Shown: positions 35,365-44,202, counted from the first letter of the stretch. The stretch: 64,000 nucleotides of DNA from Verrucomicrobia subdivision 6 bacterium (GCA_945874125.1 CAMCFB010000001.1:1-64000); one strand, 5' to 3'. Notes: a model not told the origin generated them from the sequence alone. Numbers and translations: made by a program.

Positions 35365-36459
35365 CTACTTCCGCGTAATTCCAACCTGCGCGCGATCACG
35401 CAAAAAATGGTCGGCCAAGACAAGGTAAGCCATCGCCTCCACCATCGGCACCGCCCGGGGCAGCACGCAAGGATCGTGCCGACCCCTCGCTTTTAAATCC
35501 GCACCTTTTCCACTCACCCCGACCGTCTTTTGCACCTTCGCAATCGTGGCCACCGGCTTGAACGCAACGCGAAAAACAATCTCTTCCCCATTGCTAATTC
35601 CACCCTGAACACCCCCACTGCGATTGGTTCGGGTCCGCACCCGTTTTCCATCCATATAAAACTCATCGTTGTGTTCCGAGCCACGCATCCGCACTCCGGC
35701 AAAACCTGACCCGATCTCAAACCCCTTGCTGGCAGGTAAACTCATGACCGCTTTGGCTAAATCCGCCTCTAATCGGTCAAACACCGGCTCCCCCAAACCC
35801 ACCGGACAACCTTTGACCACACACTCCACCACCCCGCCCAGGGAGTCCCCCTCCGATCGCACTCTCTCGATCAACTTCACCAACTGCTCCGACTCCTTGC
35901 GATCGGGCCAACGGACAGGGTTCGATTCGACCTCTTTCTGATCCACCTGACCCGCCTCGATCCGCGCTACGACCGTGCCCACTTGACGAACAAAGGTGGT
36001 AACCGAAAGACGATTCGCCAGCTGGCCAAACATCTTTTTCGCAATCGAACCTCCAATCACGCGACCGATCGTTTCCCGCGCCGAGGTCCGACCCCCACCT
36101 TGCCAATTTCGTATCCCATATTTCGCCTGGTACGTGTAATCCGCATGGCTCGGACGAAACATCGTCTCCATCTCCTTGTAAGCTTCAGGGCGCGCATCCT
36201 CATTTTTGACCCAAACCGAAATCGGTGTGCCCAATGTTTTCCCGCCAAAGACTCCCGAAAGAATTTCGCACCGATCCGCCTCTTTGCGGGGCGTGACAAT
36301 TTTGCTCTGCCCAGGGCGCCGGCGATCCAGATCAGGTTGCAGATCTTTTTCGGAGAGGGGGATCTGGGGCGGACACCCGTCCACCACCGCACCCACCCCA
36401 CCCCCATGGGACTCTCCCCAAGTGGTCACCCGATACAAATGGCCGAAGGTATTTGCCAT
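35365..36459 (-). CDS. aroC: Chorismate synthase
   Basis: Forms chorismate from EPSP with reduced FMN. The 364-residue protein begins [21 protein letters not shown] and has [20 protein letters not shown]-type [11 protein letters not shown] and the closing [18 protein letters not shown] motif. The frame is open to 36549, but the ATG at 36459 begins the conserved sequence and has a promoter ending 6 bases upstream. It is divergent from aroK, so two consecutive steps of the shikimate pathway share one intergenic region. Confidence 0.96.
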   Translation of the reverse strand: MANTFGHLYRVTTWGESHGGGVGAVVDGCPPQIPLSEKDLQPDLDRRRPGQSKIVTPRKEADRCEILSGVFGGKTLGTPISVWVKNEDARPEAYKEMETMFRPSHADYTYQAKYGIRNWQGGGRTSARETIGRVIGGSIAKKMFGQLANRLSVTTFVRQVGTVVARIEAGQVDQKEVESNPVRWPDRKESEQLVKLIERVRSEGDSLGGVVECVVKGCPVGLGEPVFDRLEADLAKAVMSLPASKGFEIGSGFAGVRMRGSEHNDEFYMDGKRVRTRTNRSGGVQGGISNGEEIVFRVAFKPVATIAKVQKTVGVSGKGADLKARGRHDPCVLPRAVPMVEAMAYLVLADHFLRDRAQVGITRK

Positions 36460-36465
36460 GGAATC

Positions 36466-36493
36466 ACTATGCCCGAAAAATAGGTTTCCCCAA
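36466..36493 (-). promoter_or_regulatory. Promoter of aroC (leaderless layout)
   Basis: On the minus strand TTGGGG (36488-36493), a 16-base spacer and CATAGT (36466-36471) end 6 bases before the ATG at 36459. Confidence 0.45.
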
Positions 36494-36550
36494 GCCTTGG
36501 AATCGACTCCCGCACTCGCCCAAAGGCCACTTCCCTGCCACCCTTCCACG

Positions 36551-37066
36551 ATGCAAAGGACCTCTCACCTCTGGCTCCTCGGCCTGAGCGGATCGGGCAA
36601 AAGCAGTGTGGGCCCTATTTTAGCCAAAAAGTTGTCCCTCCCTTTTATCGATACCGACCAAACCATCGCGGAAACCGCTCGGCTCTCGATCCCCCAGATC
36701 TTTGCCCAAGGTGGGGAGCAGGAGTTTCGTCGTTGGGAATCCAGAATTGTGAACCAGCTTTCCCTCCACCCACCATCCGTCATTGCTTGTGGCGCCGGCG
36801 TCATTCTCGATCCTCAAAACCGCCGCACCTTGGCCCAAACGGGGCAACGCATCTACTTGCGGGCCGAAATTGCCACACTCGTGCCGCGACTTTCCCATCA
36901 CCGGGATCGACCCCTTCTCCCCGCAGGTCAACTTCAACCAAAACTCACCCAACAGCTTTCCGAAAGAGCTCCGTGGTATGAGGAGAGTGAAATCCAGATT
37001 TCAATCGGATCCGATACCCCAGAGCAGATTTCCGAAAAGATTATCGCAACTCTCACCGCCCCGTAG
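36551..37066 (+). CDS. aroK: Shikimate kinase
   Basis: Phosphorylates shikimate with ATP. The 171-residue protein has the P-loop [11 protein letters not shown], the substrate Asp segment FIDTDQTI and the [11 protein letters not shown] motif, then [10 protein letters not shown]. The frame continues upstream through aroC to 36206, but only the part from the ATG at 36551 is conserved and of normal length. queG starts 3 bases after its stop. Confidence 0.94.
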   Translation: MQRTSHLWLLGLSGSGKSSVGPILAKKLSLPFIDTDQTIAETARLSIPQIFAQGGEQEFRRWESRIVNQLSLHPPSVIACGAGVILDPQNRRTLAQTGQRIYLRAEIATLVPRLSHHRDRPLLPAGQLQPKLTQQLSERAPWYEESEIQISIGSDTPEQISEKIIATLTAP

Positions 37067-37069
37067 CCG

Positions 37070-38089
37070 ATGAACCGCGCGGAGGAGCTAAAAGAGGCCG
37101 CTCGCTCTTTGGGTTTCGACGCCCTCGGCATCACTTCCGCCCATATTCCACCCCACGCCGACCACCTCAAAGAGTGGCTCTCCCTTTCCTACCAAGGGGA
37201 GATGAAATGGATGGCCAGCCGACCCGAGATCCGATCCGACCCCCAAAAGTACGACTCCCTAGCCAAAACGATCATCGTGGCTGGCATCACCAGCCGCCAA
37301 ACTTCATCTCCATTGCCTCGCGGGAGAATCGCCGCCTACGCCCAAGGGGAGGATTATCATGAAGTCCTGCGCGATAAGTTGGAGCAGCTTGCCCAAAAGA
37401 CCCTCGCTCCGTGGGGCGGACACTATCGCGTGTGTGCCGACTCCTCTCCTATCCTCGAAAAACCGATCGCCGCCATGGCGGGCCTCGGCTGGCAGGGAAA
37501 AAACACGCTCCTCATCCACCCCCAACACGGCCCTTGGTTAATGCTCGGTTCCCTCCTGACCGATTTGGAAATATCAACCGATCCCTCCTCCCATGACCAC
37601 TGCGGTACCTGTACCCGCTGCCTCGATGCCTGCCCAACCCAAGCATTTCCCAAACCGTACGTTCTGGACGCCCGTCGATGCCTAGCCTACCTGACCATCG
37701 AACACCCGGGTTCCATCCCAGAGGAGTTCCGCCCACTCATTGGAGATCGACTCTTCGGGTGCGATGAGTGTTTGGCGGTTTGTCCATGGAACCGTCACGC
37801 CCAAGAATCACGCGAACTGCGCTTAACCCCTATCCCTCGAACCGACCTATCCAAAATGCTGACGTGGGATGATGCTCGATTTCGTCAAGAATTTCGCCAC
37901 ACCCCCATTTTTCGGCTCAAACGGGGCCGATGGCTGCGCAACATCTGCATTGTCTTGGGAAATATTGGCACGATCAAAGATCTGCCGGCTCTGCAAAAAG
38001 CGACCGAAGATTCGGACCCGCTCGTGCAAGAGCACGCCCATTGGGGAATTACGCGAATTAGGGAGCGAAATCCAACAACGAACGACTAA
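37070..38089 (+). CDS. queG: Epoxyqueuosine reductase
   Basis: Last step of queuosine tRNA modification, reducing epoxyqueuosine with a cobalamin and two [4Fe-4S] clusters. The 339-residue protein has the two ferredoxin motifs CGTCTRCLDACPTQAF and CDECLAVCPWN, and a HEAT-like C-terminal region (ALQKATEDSDPLVQEHAHWGI). Its length fits the family. It is placed 3 bases after aroK, and its last bases overlap the TPR lipoprotein on the other strand. Confidence 0.95.
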   Translation: MNRAEELKEAARSLGFDALGITSAHIPPHADHLKEWLSLSYQGEMKWMASRPEIRSDPQKYDSLAKTIIVAGITSRQTSSPLPRGRIAAYAQGEDYHEVLRDKLEQLAQKTLAPWGGHYRVCADSSPILEKPIAAMAGLGWQGKNTLLIHPQHGPWLMLGSLLTDLEISTDPSSHDHCGTCTRCLDACPTQAFPKPYVLDARRCLAYLTIEHPGSIPEEFRPLIGDRLFGCDECLAVCPWNRHAQESRELRLTPIPRTDLSKMLTWDDARFRQEFRHTPIFRLKRGRWLRNICIVLGNIGTIKDLPALQKATEDSDPLVQEHAHWGITRIRERNPTTND

Positions 38090-38886
38090 GACTTTGGCTT
38101 ACTCCCCGACTTCTCGACCGGCGGGAGCAAGGTTTTCAGCTCCTCCGCTTTCAATTTACTGTCGTCCTGCGTCGGGGCGGTCATCTGCTCTCCGGTTAAG
38201 TACCCCTTTTCCACCAACGAGTCGGCAAAGGTCGAGTTTGCATCGGGTGGGTAAATTCGGTAGGCCGAGGAAACAAATTCAGTCGCGGCGACCTTATCCC
38301 CCTGATGAAAGGCCTCGGCCGCTTTGGCAAAGTAGTAGATCGGGCTCATCGGATCAGGTTTCAGAGTGCTCAAATAGTCATTCGCTTTGCTGCTGTTTCC
38401 GCCAAGCAGGTCACAAAGATACATCTTATAGAGACCTAAGTCATTTTTGGGTTGGCTGTTGAGAAAGATTTGAAACTTTTCCCGCGCCTCAGGGTATTTG
38501 TTATTTAAAAAAAGAACTTCGCCCAAGTTAAATTGGGCCATCGGCAAATCGGGTTGTAGCTGCAGGGCGAGGCGAAACGCTTCCTCCGCTTTTACCCAAT
38601 CCCGTTTTCGGGTGAAAATGGCGCCTCGCAGATTGGCGTTGCTGGCCTGCTTTGGCTTTGCCTGATCCGAGACCTCCAGGGAGGTCAAAGCCCCCTCCAA
38701 ATCATTTCTCGAAAACGCTTGGGCCGCCTGAATATAGGCTACTTTGTACCGCTCCTCGGCGTCCTCGGGCAGGGGTTCCTGTGTCTTGGGCTTTGGGGTG
38801 GAAACCTCCCCCACCCGGTTCTCTTTTTTGCCACATCCAACCAATCCGACGAGACAGACTAGAAAGAAAAGAATGGTCTTACCCAT
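38086..38886 (-). CDS. TPR-repeat lipoprotein
   Basis: A 266-residue protein with a lipoprotein signal (ILFFLVCLVGLVGCGKKEN, lipobox Cys near residue 19), so it should be anchored to a membrane. After a charged, proline-rich linker it has three or four TPR-like helical pairs (QAAQAFSRNDLEGALTSL, AEEAFRLALQLQPDLPMAQFNLGEVLF, YPEAREKFQIFLNSQP). The frame stays open to 39111, but the lipobox dictates the ATG at 38886. Function unknown; such proteins usually scaffold envelope complexes. Confidence 0.82.
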   Translation of the reverse strand: MGKTILFFLVCLVGLVGCGKKENRVGEVSTPKPKTQEPLPEDAEERYKVAYIQAAQAFSRNDLEGALTSLEVSDQAKPKQASNANLRGAIFTRKRDWVKAEEAFRLALQLQPDLPMAQFNLGEVLFLNNKYPEAREKFQIFLNSQPKNDLGLYKMYLCDLLGGNSSKANDYLSTLKPDPMSPIYYFAKAAEAFHQGDKVAATEFVSSAYRIYPPDANSTFADSLVEKGYLTGEQMTAPTQDDSKLKAEELKTLLPPVEKSGSKPKS

Positions 38887-38974
38887 AGACCTAAACTCCC
38901 AGAAGCTGAGGTAAGGCTCAAACCTAATTTTCCCGACCTTTTCAAACCACCCTCTTGCGGCACAATCTCTCCTC

Positions 38975-39868
38975 ATGAAATTCCTCGTTACGGGTGGAGC
39001 AGGCTTTATCGGAAGCCACCTCGTCGCCCATCTTCTGCCCCACGGGTCGGTCACCATCCTGGATAACTTCGTGTCCGGCAAGCGAGACAATCTAGCGGGG
39101 GTCTCGTGCAATTTGATCGAAGGCTCAATTCTCGATTCCCATCTTCTCGCCCAATCGCTGATTGGGGTGACTCACGTCTTTCATCTCGCCGCCATGGTTA
39201 GCGTGCCCGAGTCGGTCGCCCACCCAGCGGAATGTCACCAAATGAATGTCGAAGGAACCCGACGCGTTCTTCACGCTGCCACCCAAGCACGCGCCGCCCG
39301 CTTTGTCCTGGCCAGCTCTTGCGCGGTCTACGGCAATGACCCCGTCATGCCAAAAACCGAATCTCTGCCTCCAGCTCCCGCCAGCCCCTACGCCGAATCT
39401 AAGTTGGCGGGCGAACGATTGTGCGCCGAATCGGCTCTACCCGCAGTTGCCTTACGTTTTTTTAATGTCTACGGCCCACGCCAAGACCCGCGCGGCCCGT
39501 ACGCGGCCGCCGTCCCTCGCTTCCTCGAGTCCGCGCTGGCGGGCTCACCCCTGACCATTCATGGGGATGGCCGGCAGACGCGTGACTTTGTTTATGTCGA
39601 CGACATCACCGCCGCCCTGATTCATGCCGCTTTTCAGACCGAACTTCAGGGCGTCTATAATGTCGCCTCAGGCCAATCCACCTCGATTCTGGAACTCGCC
39701 CAGACCATTCGATCCATCGCCCACTCCTCTTCTCCGATCACTCACACCCCCGCGAGACCTGCCGATGTCCGCTTCTCCTCCGCTTCCATTGAGCGCCTGC
39801 GGGCAACCGGTTGGCAACCCCGCTTCCCTCTTTCCCAAGGACTCTCTCTCCTTCTCCAAGCCAAGTAG
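38975..39868 (+). CDS. NAD-dependent nucleotide-sugar epimerase (extended SDR)
   Basis: A 297-residue extended short-chain dehydrogenase. The NAD loop TGGAGFIGSHL is at the N-terminus, with Ser of SSCAVYG and the YAESK pair completing the catalytic triad; FNVYGPRQDPRGPYAAAVPRF resembles UDP-GlcNAc/UDP-glucose 4-epimerases of the WbpP/GalE group. Substrate is uncertain. CACAAT lies 8 bases before the ATG. A tRNA-Leu gene follows. Confidence 0.88.
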   Translation: MKFLVTGGAGFIGSHLVAHLLPHGSVTILDNFVSGKRDNLAGVSCNLIEGSILDSHLLAQSLIGVTHVFHLAAMVSVPESVAHPAECHQMNVEGTRRVLHAATQARAARFVLASSCAVYGNDPVMPKTESLPPAPASPYAESKLAGERLCAESALPAVALRFFNVYGPRQDPRGPYAAAVPRFLESALAGSPLTIHGDGRQTRDFVYVDDITAALIHAAFQTELQGVYNVASGQSTSILELAQTIRSIAHSSSPITHTPARPADVRFSSASIERLRATGWQPRFPLSQGLSLLLQAK

Positions 39869-39927
39869 CCCGCGATACCGCTCCTTTTCTCGCTCCCGAC
39901 CCTCCTTTCGTCGTAGAGTCATTTACT

Positions 39928-40012
39928 GCCCGGGTGGTGGAATGGCAGACACAAGGGACTTAAAATCCCTTGGGGAGAAATCCCCGTGCGGGTTCGACCC
40001 CCGCCCCGGGCA
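39928..40012 (+). tRNA. tRNA-Leu (anticodon UAA)
   Basis: An 85-base gene with matching acceptor strands GCCCGGG and CCCGGGC, anticodon stem AGGGA/TCCCT around loop CTTAAAA (anticodon TAA), a long class II variable arm (TGGGGAGAAATCCCCG) and T-loop GGTTCGACC. Discriminator base is A at 40012; CCA is not encoded. Confidence 0.95.
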
Positions 40013-40042
40013 CACACCTTAACCTCATTCGCTGTTCCAGAG

Positions 40043-40070
40043 TTGCCCCTCCACCAGACGTGTGTATTTT
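40043..40070 (+). promoter_or_regulatory. Promoter of ferredoxin-reductase pair (leaderless layout)
   Basis: TTGCCC (40043-40048), a 16-base spacer and TATTTT (40065-40070) end 9 bases before the ATG at 40080. Confidence 0.5.
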
Positions 40071-40079
40071 CCTAACTCA

Positions 40080-40319
40080 ATGGCTGACAAGACCCGCATC
40101 CTGAAAGAGAACGTCCCAGGCCAATGGTACGTCGACGATAGCTGCACCCCCTGCCACGTCTGCTTAGAAGAGGCTCCCAAACTTCTAAAATATAACGAGG
40201 ACCAAACCTACGTGTACTTTTTTAAACAACCGGAAACCCCGGAAGAGATCGATGCCGCCCAGCGTGCCCTCGATATCTGTCCCACGGGCTCCATTGGAAG
40301 TGATAACGCAAATGTCTGA
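40080..40319 (+). CDS. Single-cluster [4Fe-4S] ferredoxin
   Basis: A 79-residue ferredoxin of the monocluster type: CTPCHVC near residue 22 provides three Cys ligands and DICPTGSI near the C-terminus the fourth. The ATG at 40080 begins MADKTRILKENVPGQWYVDD; a frame opening at 40062 adds six residues without support. Its stop overlaps the start of a CysJ-like reductase gene by 8 bases, so the two proteins are probably made together and may be electron-transfer partners. Confidence 0.88.
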   Translation: MADKTRILKENVPGQWYVDDSCTPCHVCLEEAPKLLKYNEDQTYVYFFKQPETPEEIDAAQRALDICPTGSIGSDNANV

Positions 40320-41442
40320 ACTCGCGACACCACCGGCGACTCCTGCTTTTAGCAGGAACAATCCGTTCTCCTCTCAGCTCAAAGAAAATCGTTGCCTCAA
40401 TCAGAAGGGTTCCAGCAAAGACACCCGCCACATCGTGATCGAGTTGGGCTCGTCCGGCCCCACCTACACCTGCGGGGACTCGCTGGGCGTGCTTCCCCGA
40501 AATCCAGATTCGCTCGTTCGCGAGTTTACCCAAAGATTAGGACTCCATGAAGACGCCGCTCTGCATGAAACCATCGCCACCTCCGCCGTCTTAAACCGTG
40601 TCGGCAAAAAGTTCGTCAAAGCGGTGGCGGAAAAAGCTACCGGTACTGCGCGGGATAAACTTCAGGCGATCTGTGCCGACGAAAAGAAGCTCGATGAATA
40701 TGTTTTCGACCGAGATGTCGTCGACGTCCTCCACGATGCCCCTGGCGTCCACCTCGAACCCTCAGAAATTCCAAATCTTCTTAACAAGATCGCCCCCCGA
40801 CTCTATTCGATCGCTTCATCGCCCGACCATCGTCCCGGCGAAGTTCATCTCACCGTCGCTCTGGTACAATATAACTCACATGGGCGGACAAAAAAAGGCC
40901 TCGCCTCGGGCTACTTGGCCGATCTTTCCGGCACCACCTCCATCCCCGTTTATGTCCAACCCACCCGACACTTTCACCTCCCCGCACCGGATCGGGATAT
41001 CATCATGGTCGGCCCGGGGACAGGGATTGCCCCGTTTCGCGCCTTTCTCCAACACCGCGCTCGTCACGGCCATACGGGTCGCAATTGGCTCTTCTTTGGC
41101 GACCAACACGCCAAGACCGACTTTCTCTATGCCGATGAATTCTCCGACGCGCAAAAGGCGGGTCATCTGCACAAGCTTTCGACTGCTTTCTCCCGCGATC
41201 AGGCCGACAAAATTTACGTCCAACATCGGATGGAGGAAGAAGGGGCAGAGCTGTGGCGCTGGTTGCAAAATGGCGCTTACTTCTATGTCTGCGGGGACGC
41301 CAAGCGAATGGCCAAGGACGTGCATGCTGCCCTGATCAAAATCGCGGCCCAACATGGCGGAAAAACCCCCGAGCAAGCGGAGGAGTGGGTCTCCGTTACA
41401 TTTTCTAAAACCGAAAAACGGTATCTGAAAGACGTGTACTAA
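40312..41442 (+). CDS. CysJ-like NADPH flavoprotein reductase lacking the flavodoxin domain
   Basis: A 376-residue protein matching the FAD/NADPH half of sulfite reductase alpha subunit and cytochrome P450 reductase. It has the connecting domain, the FAD motif RLYSIASSP, the NADPH motif VGPGTGIAPFRAFLQHR and a C-terminal YLKDVY, like CysJ. The N-terminal FMN/flavodoxin domain of CysJ is absent, and instead a ferredoxin gene overlaps its start. I infer electron flow between NADPH, FAD and that ferredoxin. Annotation as sulfite reductase is possible, but no cysI is seen here. Confidence 0.85.
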   Translation: MSELATPPATPAFSRNNPFSSQLKENRCLNQKGSSKDTRHIVIELGSSGPTYTCGDSLGVLPRNPDSLVREFTQRLGLHEDAALHETIATSAVLNRVGKKFVKAVAEKATGTARDKLQAICADEKKLDEYVFDRDVVDVLHDAPGVHLEPSEIPNLLNKIAPRLYSIASSPDHRPGEVHLTVALVQYNSHGRTKKGLASGYLADLSGTTSIPVYVQPTRHFHLPAPDRDIIMVGPGTGIAPFRAFLQHRARHGHTGRNWLFFGDQHAKTDFLYADEFSDAQKAGHLHKLSTAFSRDQADKIYVQHRMEEEGAELWRWLQNGAYFYVCGDAKRMAKDVHAALIKIAAQHGGKTPEQAEEWVSVTFSKTEKRYLKDVY

Positions 41443-41448
41443 CACTCC

Positions 41449-41676
41449 ATGGCTCGTCGATCCCCATCAGGAAATCTCTTCGTGGGTTTGGTGGCGGGGG
41501 TTTTAATCTTGGTCGGAGTCGCTCTTTATTTGCGCGATCGCGGTCTTCTCCAGCTCCCCCAACCGACACAACCCGCGCCGGCCCAGCGGGCCGAAGATCT
41601 GGCAAAGAAGTATCCCGAGGCTGAGGCATTCGCCACCCCAAAAACCGCCGCCCCCGCAGATAAAAAAAAACGGTAG
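41449..41676 (+). CDS. N-terminal membrane-anchor part of a frame-split L,D-transpeptidase
   Basis: A 75-residue ORF six bases after the reductase gene. It has a membrane segment at about residues 9-27 (LFVGLVAGVLILVGVALYL), then a proline-rich stretch ending in Lys residues coded by a run of nine A (41662-41670), then a stop. A -1 shift within that run joins it in frame to the next coding region, which lacks a membrane anchor of its own. I think the two are one gene. Transcript slippage, ribosomal frameshifting, a real mutation and a sequence error are all possible. Confidence 0.6.
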   Translation: MARRSPSGNLFVGLVAGVLILVGVALYLRDRGLLQLPQPTQPAPAQRAEDLAKKYPEAEAFATPKTAAPADKKKR

Positions 41677-41732
41677 AGCAAGCGGACTCGGTCGAGGCCC
41701 CGTCCACCCCTATCGGCCCGCCGACCCCGCCC

Positions 41733-42629
41733 ATGGGCAAGGAGGTTCGCCGGGCTGAACCCATCGCGACCGATTCTCCACGTGACACCATTGCCATCGC
41801 CGGATGGCAAACCTTACTCGACCGAATGAACTTTTCTTGCGGAACCATCGATGGCCACTTCGCCAAACGCAGCCGTCGGGCCATCACGCAATTCCAAATT
41901 CATCGAACTTTAGCGACCACCGGTGAACTCGATATCGAGACACGAATCAACTTAGGGAAACCCGGGGACGCCTACATCGATTATATTCTCACGCCAGACG
42001 ACCTCCTTCGCGTGGTTCCTAAACCCAAAGGCTACGTCGCCATGAGCAAAGCGGCCGCTCTCGAATACAACGACCCTTGGGAAATGCTCTCCGAGAAAAC
42101 CCACTCCACCCCCTCCTTCTTAAAAGAGTTGAACCCGTCGGTCACCAACCTCGTGGCCGGAACGCAGCTGACCCTGCCCAATCTTGAGGGGACTCGCAAA
42201 CTTCCCCCCGTTTCGCGCATCGTGATTATGATCTCAGAAACCACTCTTTTGGCCTTCGATACGAACAATAAAGTCGTGGCCTGCTTTCCCTGCTCAATCG
42301 CCGCCAATAAAACCAAGGTTCCGAATGTGCCTTTGACTGTGGCGAATATTGCGCCGAATCCCAACTACACCTTCGACCCAAAAGTTCTTCTCCAAGTGGC
42401 CCAGCAGGAGGGCATCACCAACAAATTGGTGCTTCCCCCGGGGCCCAATAATCCTGTCGGGACGGCTTGGATTGGGCTCTCCCTCCAAGGGTACGGCATT
42501 CATGGGACACCCGAGCCGGAGGATATTTCCAGGACCGGATCCCACGGTTGCTTCCGACTGGCGAACTGGAACGCCACCAAGCTGGTGCGGGCGGTTCGCC
42601 CTGGCGTGCCCGTCGAGGTTGTGCCCTAG
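41733..42629 (+). CDS. L,D-transpeptidase (YkuD) with peptidoglycan-binding and LysM-like regions
   Basis: Cross-links peptidoglycan through L,D bonds. From the N-terminus it has a peptidoglycan-binding-like helix region (WQTLLDRMNFSCGTIDGHFAKRSRRAI), a LysM-like segment (SFLKELNPSVTNLVAGTQLTLP) and a YkuD catalytic domain ending GIHGTPEPEDISRTGSHGCFRLANW with catalytic His and Cys. The ATG at 41733 gives no signal peptide. The frame is actually open back to 41664, where it meets an A9 run and the preceding anchor-coding ORF in the other frame. Confidence 0.88.
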   Translation: MGKEVRRAEPIATDSPRDTIAIAGWQTLLDRMNFSCGTIDGHFAKRSRRAITQFQIHRTLATTGELDIETRINLGKPGDAYIDYILTPDDLLRVVPKPKGYVAMSKAAALEYNDPWEMLSEKTHSTPSFLKELNPSVTNLVAGTQLTLPNLEGTRKLPPVSRIVIMISETTLLAFDTNNKVVACFPCSIAANKTKVPNVPLTVANIAPNPNYTFDPKVLLQVAQQEGITNKLVLPPGPNNPVGTAWIGLSLQGYGIHGTPEPEDISRTGSHGCFRLANWNATKLVRAVRPGVPVEVVP

Positions 42630-42644
42630 TCCGACTTCGCTCCT

Positions 42645-43607
42645 TCAGGGTGATGCGATCCTTGATCGCGAAAAACTCAACCAAATCGGCCAGTGGTCAC
42701 TGGGAATATTTGAGTTTTGCCATACCCCGGCTTGGTATCTCTTCGAGCCAATCTTTTTCTGCCATCCTGGAGAAAGCAGAATGGCATCGAAATCCGTCGC
42801 GGGATACTTTCCCTCCTTGTCCGGTCGCACCGTCGCTCCCTTGGGCCACGGCACATCATGGGTAACCGATACCCATCCTTCCCCCAAAAGTCCCCACACT
42901 GTTTTCTCTTTCCGAAAGTCTGGATTTTTTAGCGAACAGTTAAAATCCCCACCCACCGCGATTGCGTCTGTGCCCGGCACCAAGCCACGGCGTTGCCAAT
43001 CCTGTCGGAGATATTCGATGGCTCGCTCTCTCCGTTTCGAGGTCACCTCCCTCCCCCCCCGGTTGCTTTTCAAGTGAACGACATAAGCGGTCCACGAACC
43101 CTGCCGCTGGGTTTTCCACTCCACCCCTAAAAAGCCTCGCACCGGACGGTCCAGCGTTAGCGGTAATTTTTCGAAATTCACCTCCCAAGCCTCCTGCCAA
43201 GGCACGCGACTACAAATGGCCAGATTTTGAGGGAGAAGGGTTTTCTCCTCATCCTCCGCTCGGTCAAAGCGCGTGACCGCCTGCCAGGGCAACTCACGAA
43301 CGCTCCGGCGTAGGGCTCCGGCATTCAATACCTCCTGAAACATTCCCACATCTGGCTTGAATCGATTCAGCCAAAAATGAACCGCGGCCTCATGCCTTTC
43401 TCTTTCCGTTTTCGATGCCAGCGGATTTCGCCCTGGAAACCATTGCAAATTCCATGTCATCCACCGCTGGGGCAGCTCGCGGGGAACAGCCCCGCCGGCT
43501 GGCTGGGATAACTCCGGCTCCCGCAGGACGGGGGGAGGAAGAGGCAGTTTGGCCTGGCTCTCTCCCAACCCTACGACCCAGAGTAATAAATAATATCCTA
43601 CTTTCAC
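42645..43607 (-). CDS. Secreted endonuclease/exonuclease/phosphatase family protein
   Basis: A 320-residue protein with a short signal-like N-terminus (YYLLLWVVGLGESQA). The EEP fold is shown by TWNLQWF (metal Asn), MFQEV (Glu), VVHLKSN, GGDFN and the closing SDHWPIWL (Asp-His). Substrate could be nucleic acid, lipid phosphate or a small phosphodiester. The start is GTG at 43607, which lies in the loop of an inverted repeat (43593-43617). It converges with the transpeptidase gene, 15 bases apart. Confidence 0.85.
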   Translation of the reverse strand: MKVGYYLLLWVVGLGESQAKLPLPPPVLREPELSQPAGGAVPRELPQRWMTWNLQWFPGRNPLASKTERERHEAAVHFWLNRFKPDVGMFQEVLNAGALRRSVRELPWQAVTRFDRAEDEEKTLLPQNLAICSRVPWQEAWEVNFEKLPLTLDRPVRGFLGVEWKTQRQGSWTAYVVHLKSNRGGREVTSKRRERAIEYLRQDWQRRGLVPGTDAIAVGGDFNCSLKNPDFRKEKTVWGLLGEGWVSVTHDVPWPKGATVRPDKEGKYPATDFDAILLSPGWQKKIGSKRYQAGVWQNSNIPSDHWPIWLSFSRSRIASP

Positions 43608-43617
43608 TATAGGATAT
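43593..43617. repeat. Inverted repeat around the start of the EEP-family gene
   Basis: The arms ATATCCTA and TAGGATAT (8 bp) flank a 9-base loop that contains the GTG start codon (43605-43607, minus strand). It could be a protein-binding site or an mRNA hairpin masking initiation. Confidence 0.5.
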
Positions 43618-43668
43618 AACTCCCCAAATCAGACTAGGGTTCGGTTAAATTTTCACTAGGTTCGAGAT

Positions 43669-43902
43669 CTAATCTTCCGCCGGTCGTAGAGGCGGGCCAG
43701 CGGGATCGCGCTCAATCAGCTCACCGCTTTTCACTTTCCGGAGAAGCTCCTGCTTAGCCCCCTCCCTCAGCCACTCCTCCCGCTCACCCCTTCGGTTTGC
43801 CCAAACAAGGAGTCCGGATGCCCCACATAGAAGACTGACAAAAATAAAAATCTGTAATCGCAACTTAAAGCCATAATCCAAACGATCCCACCTTTCATCC
43901 AT
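43669..43902 (-). CDS. Small single-span membrane protein, unknown
   Basis: A 77-residue protein with one membrane segment at about residues 15-33 (IFIFVSLLCGASGLLVW) and a highly charged C-terminal helix ending in a proline-rich tail. The ATG at 43902 has a clear Shine-Dalgarno, GGAGG, 8 bases upstream; an in-frame ATG at 44010 would add 36 residues coded in AT-rich sequence. No family recognised. Confidence 0.6.
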   Translation of the reverse strand: MDERWDRLDYGFKLRLQIFIFVSLLCGASGLLVWANRRGEREEWLREGAKQELLRKVKSGELIERDPAGPPLRPAED

Positions 43903-44071
43903 ATGGTGCCTCCAGGTAAAACCTTTTCTATATTTTATCTCTTTTGGCATATAATTGATGATCAATGAAATACTACTGTATATCTTTGTCGCAGATTTGC
44001 CATATTTCAAGGGGTATCATAAAATATTTCTTACTCTCGTTTTACTGAATTTTCCGTAAGGTGTCCGGAAT
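43903..44071. other. AT-rich intergenic region before tRNA-Leu
   Basis: This 169-base stretch is strongly A+T-rich and should hold promoters for the small membrane protein (minus) and the tRNA (plus). An inverted repeat ATTGAT-G-ATCAAT is at 43954-43966. No ORF is convincing. Confidence 0.4.
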
Positions 44072-44153
44072 GGGCCTGTGGCGAAACTGGCAGACGCGAC
44101 AGACTTAGGATCTGTTGGGGTAACCCATGGAGGTTCAAGTCCTCTCAGGCCCA
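44072..44153 (+). tRNA. tRNA-Leu (anticodon UAG)
   Basis: An 82-base gene with acceptor strands GGGCCTG and CAGGCCC, anticodon stem ACAGA/TCTGT around CTTAGGA (anticodon TAG), a class II variable arm and T-loop GGTTCAAGTCC. Discriminator base A at 44153; CCA not encoded. It is about 4 kb from the other tRNA-Leu. Confidence 0.95.
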
Positions 44154-44202
44154 CTTTATTCCCTCTTGTTCTCAACTCATTTTTTCATGACATCCTAACA
44201 AC

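Noticed and set aside
35910-35945. tRNA-like T-loop sequence GGTTCGA
   Set aside because: It lies inside aroC and has no matching acceptor or anticodon stems.
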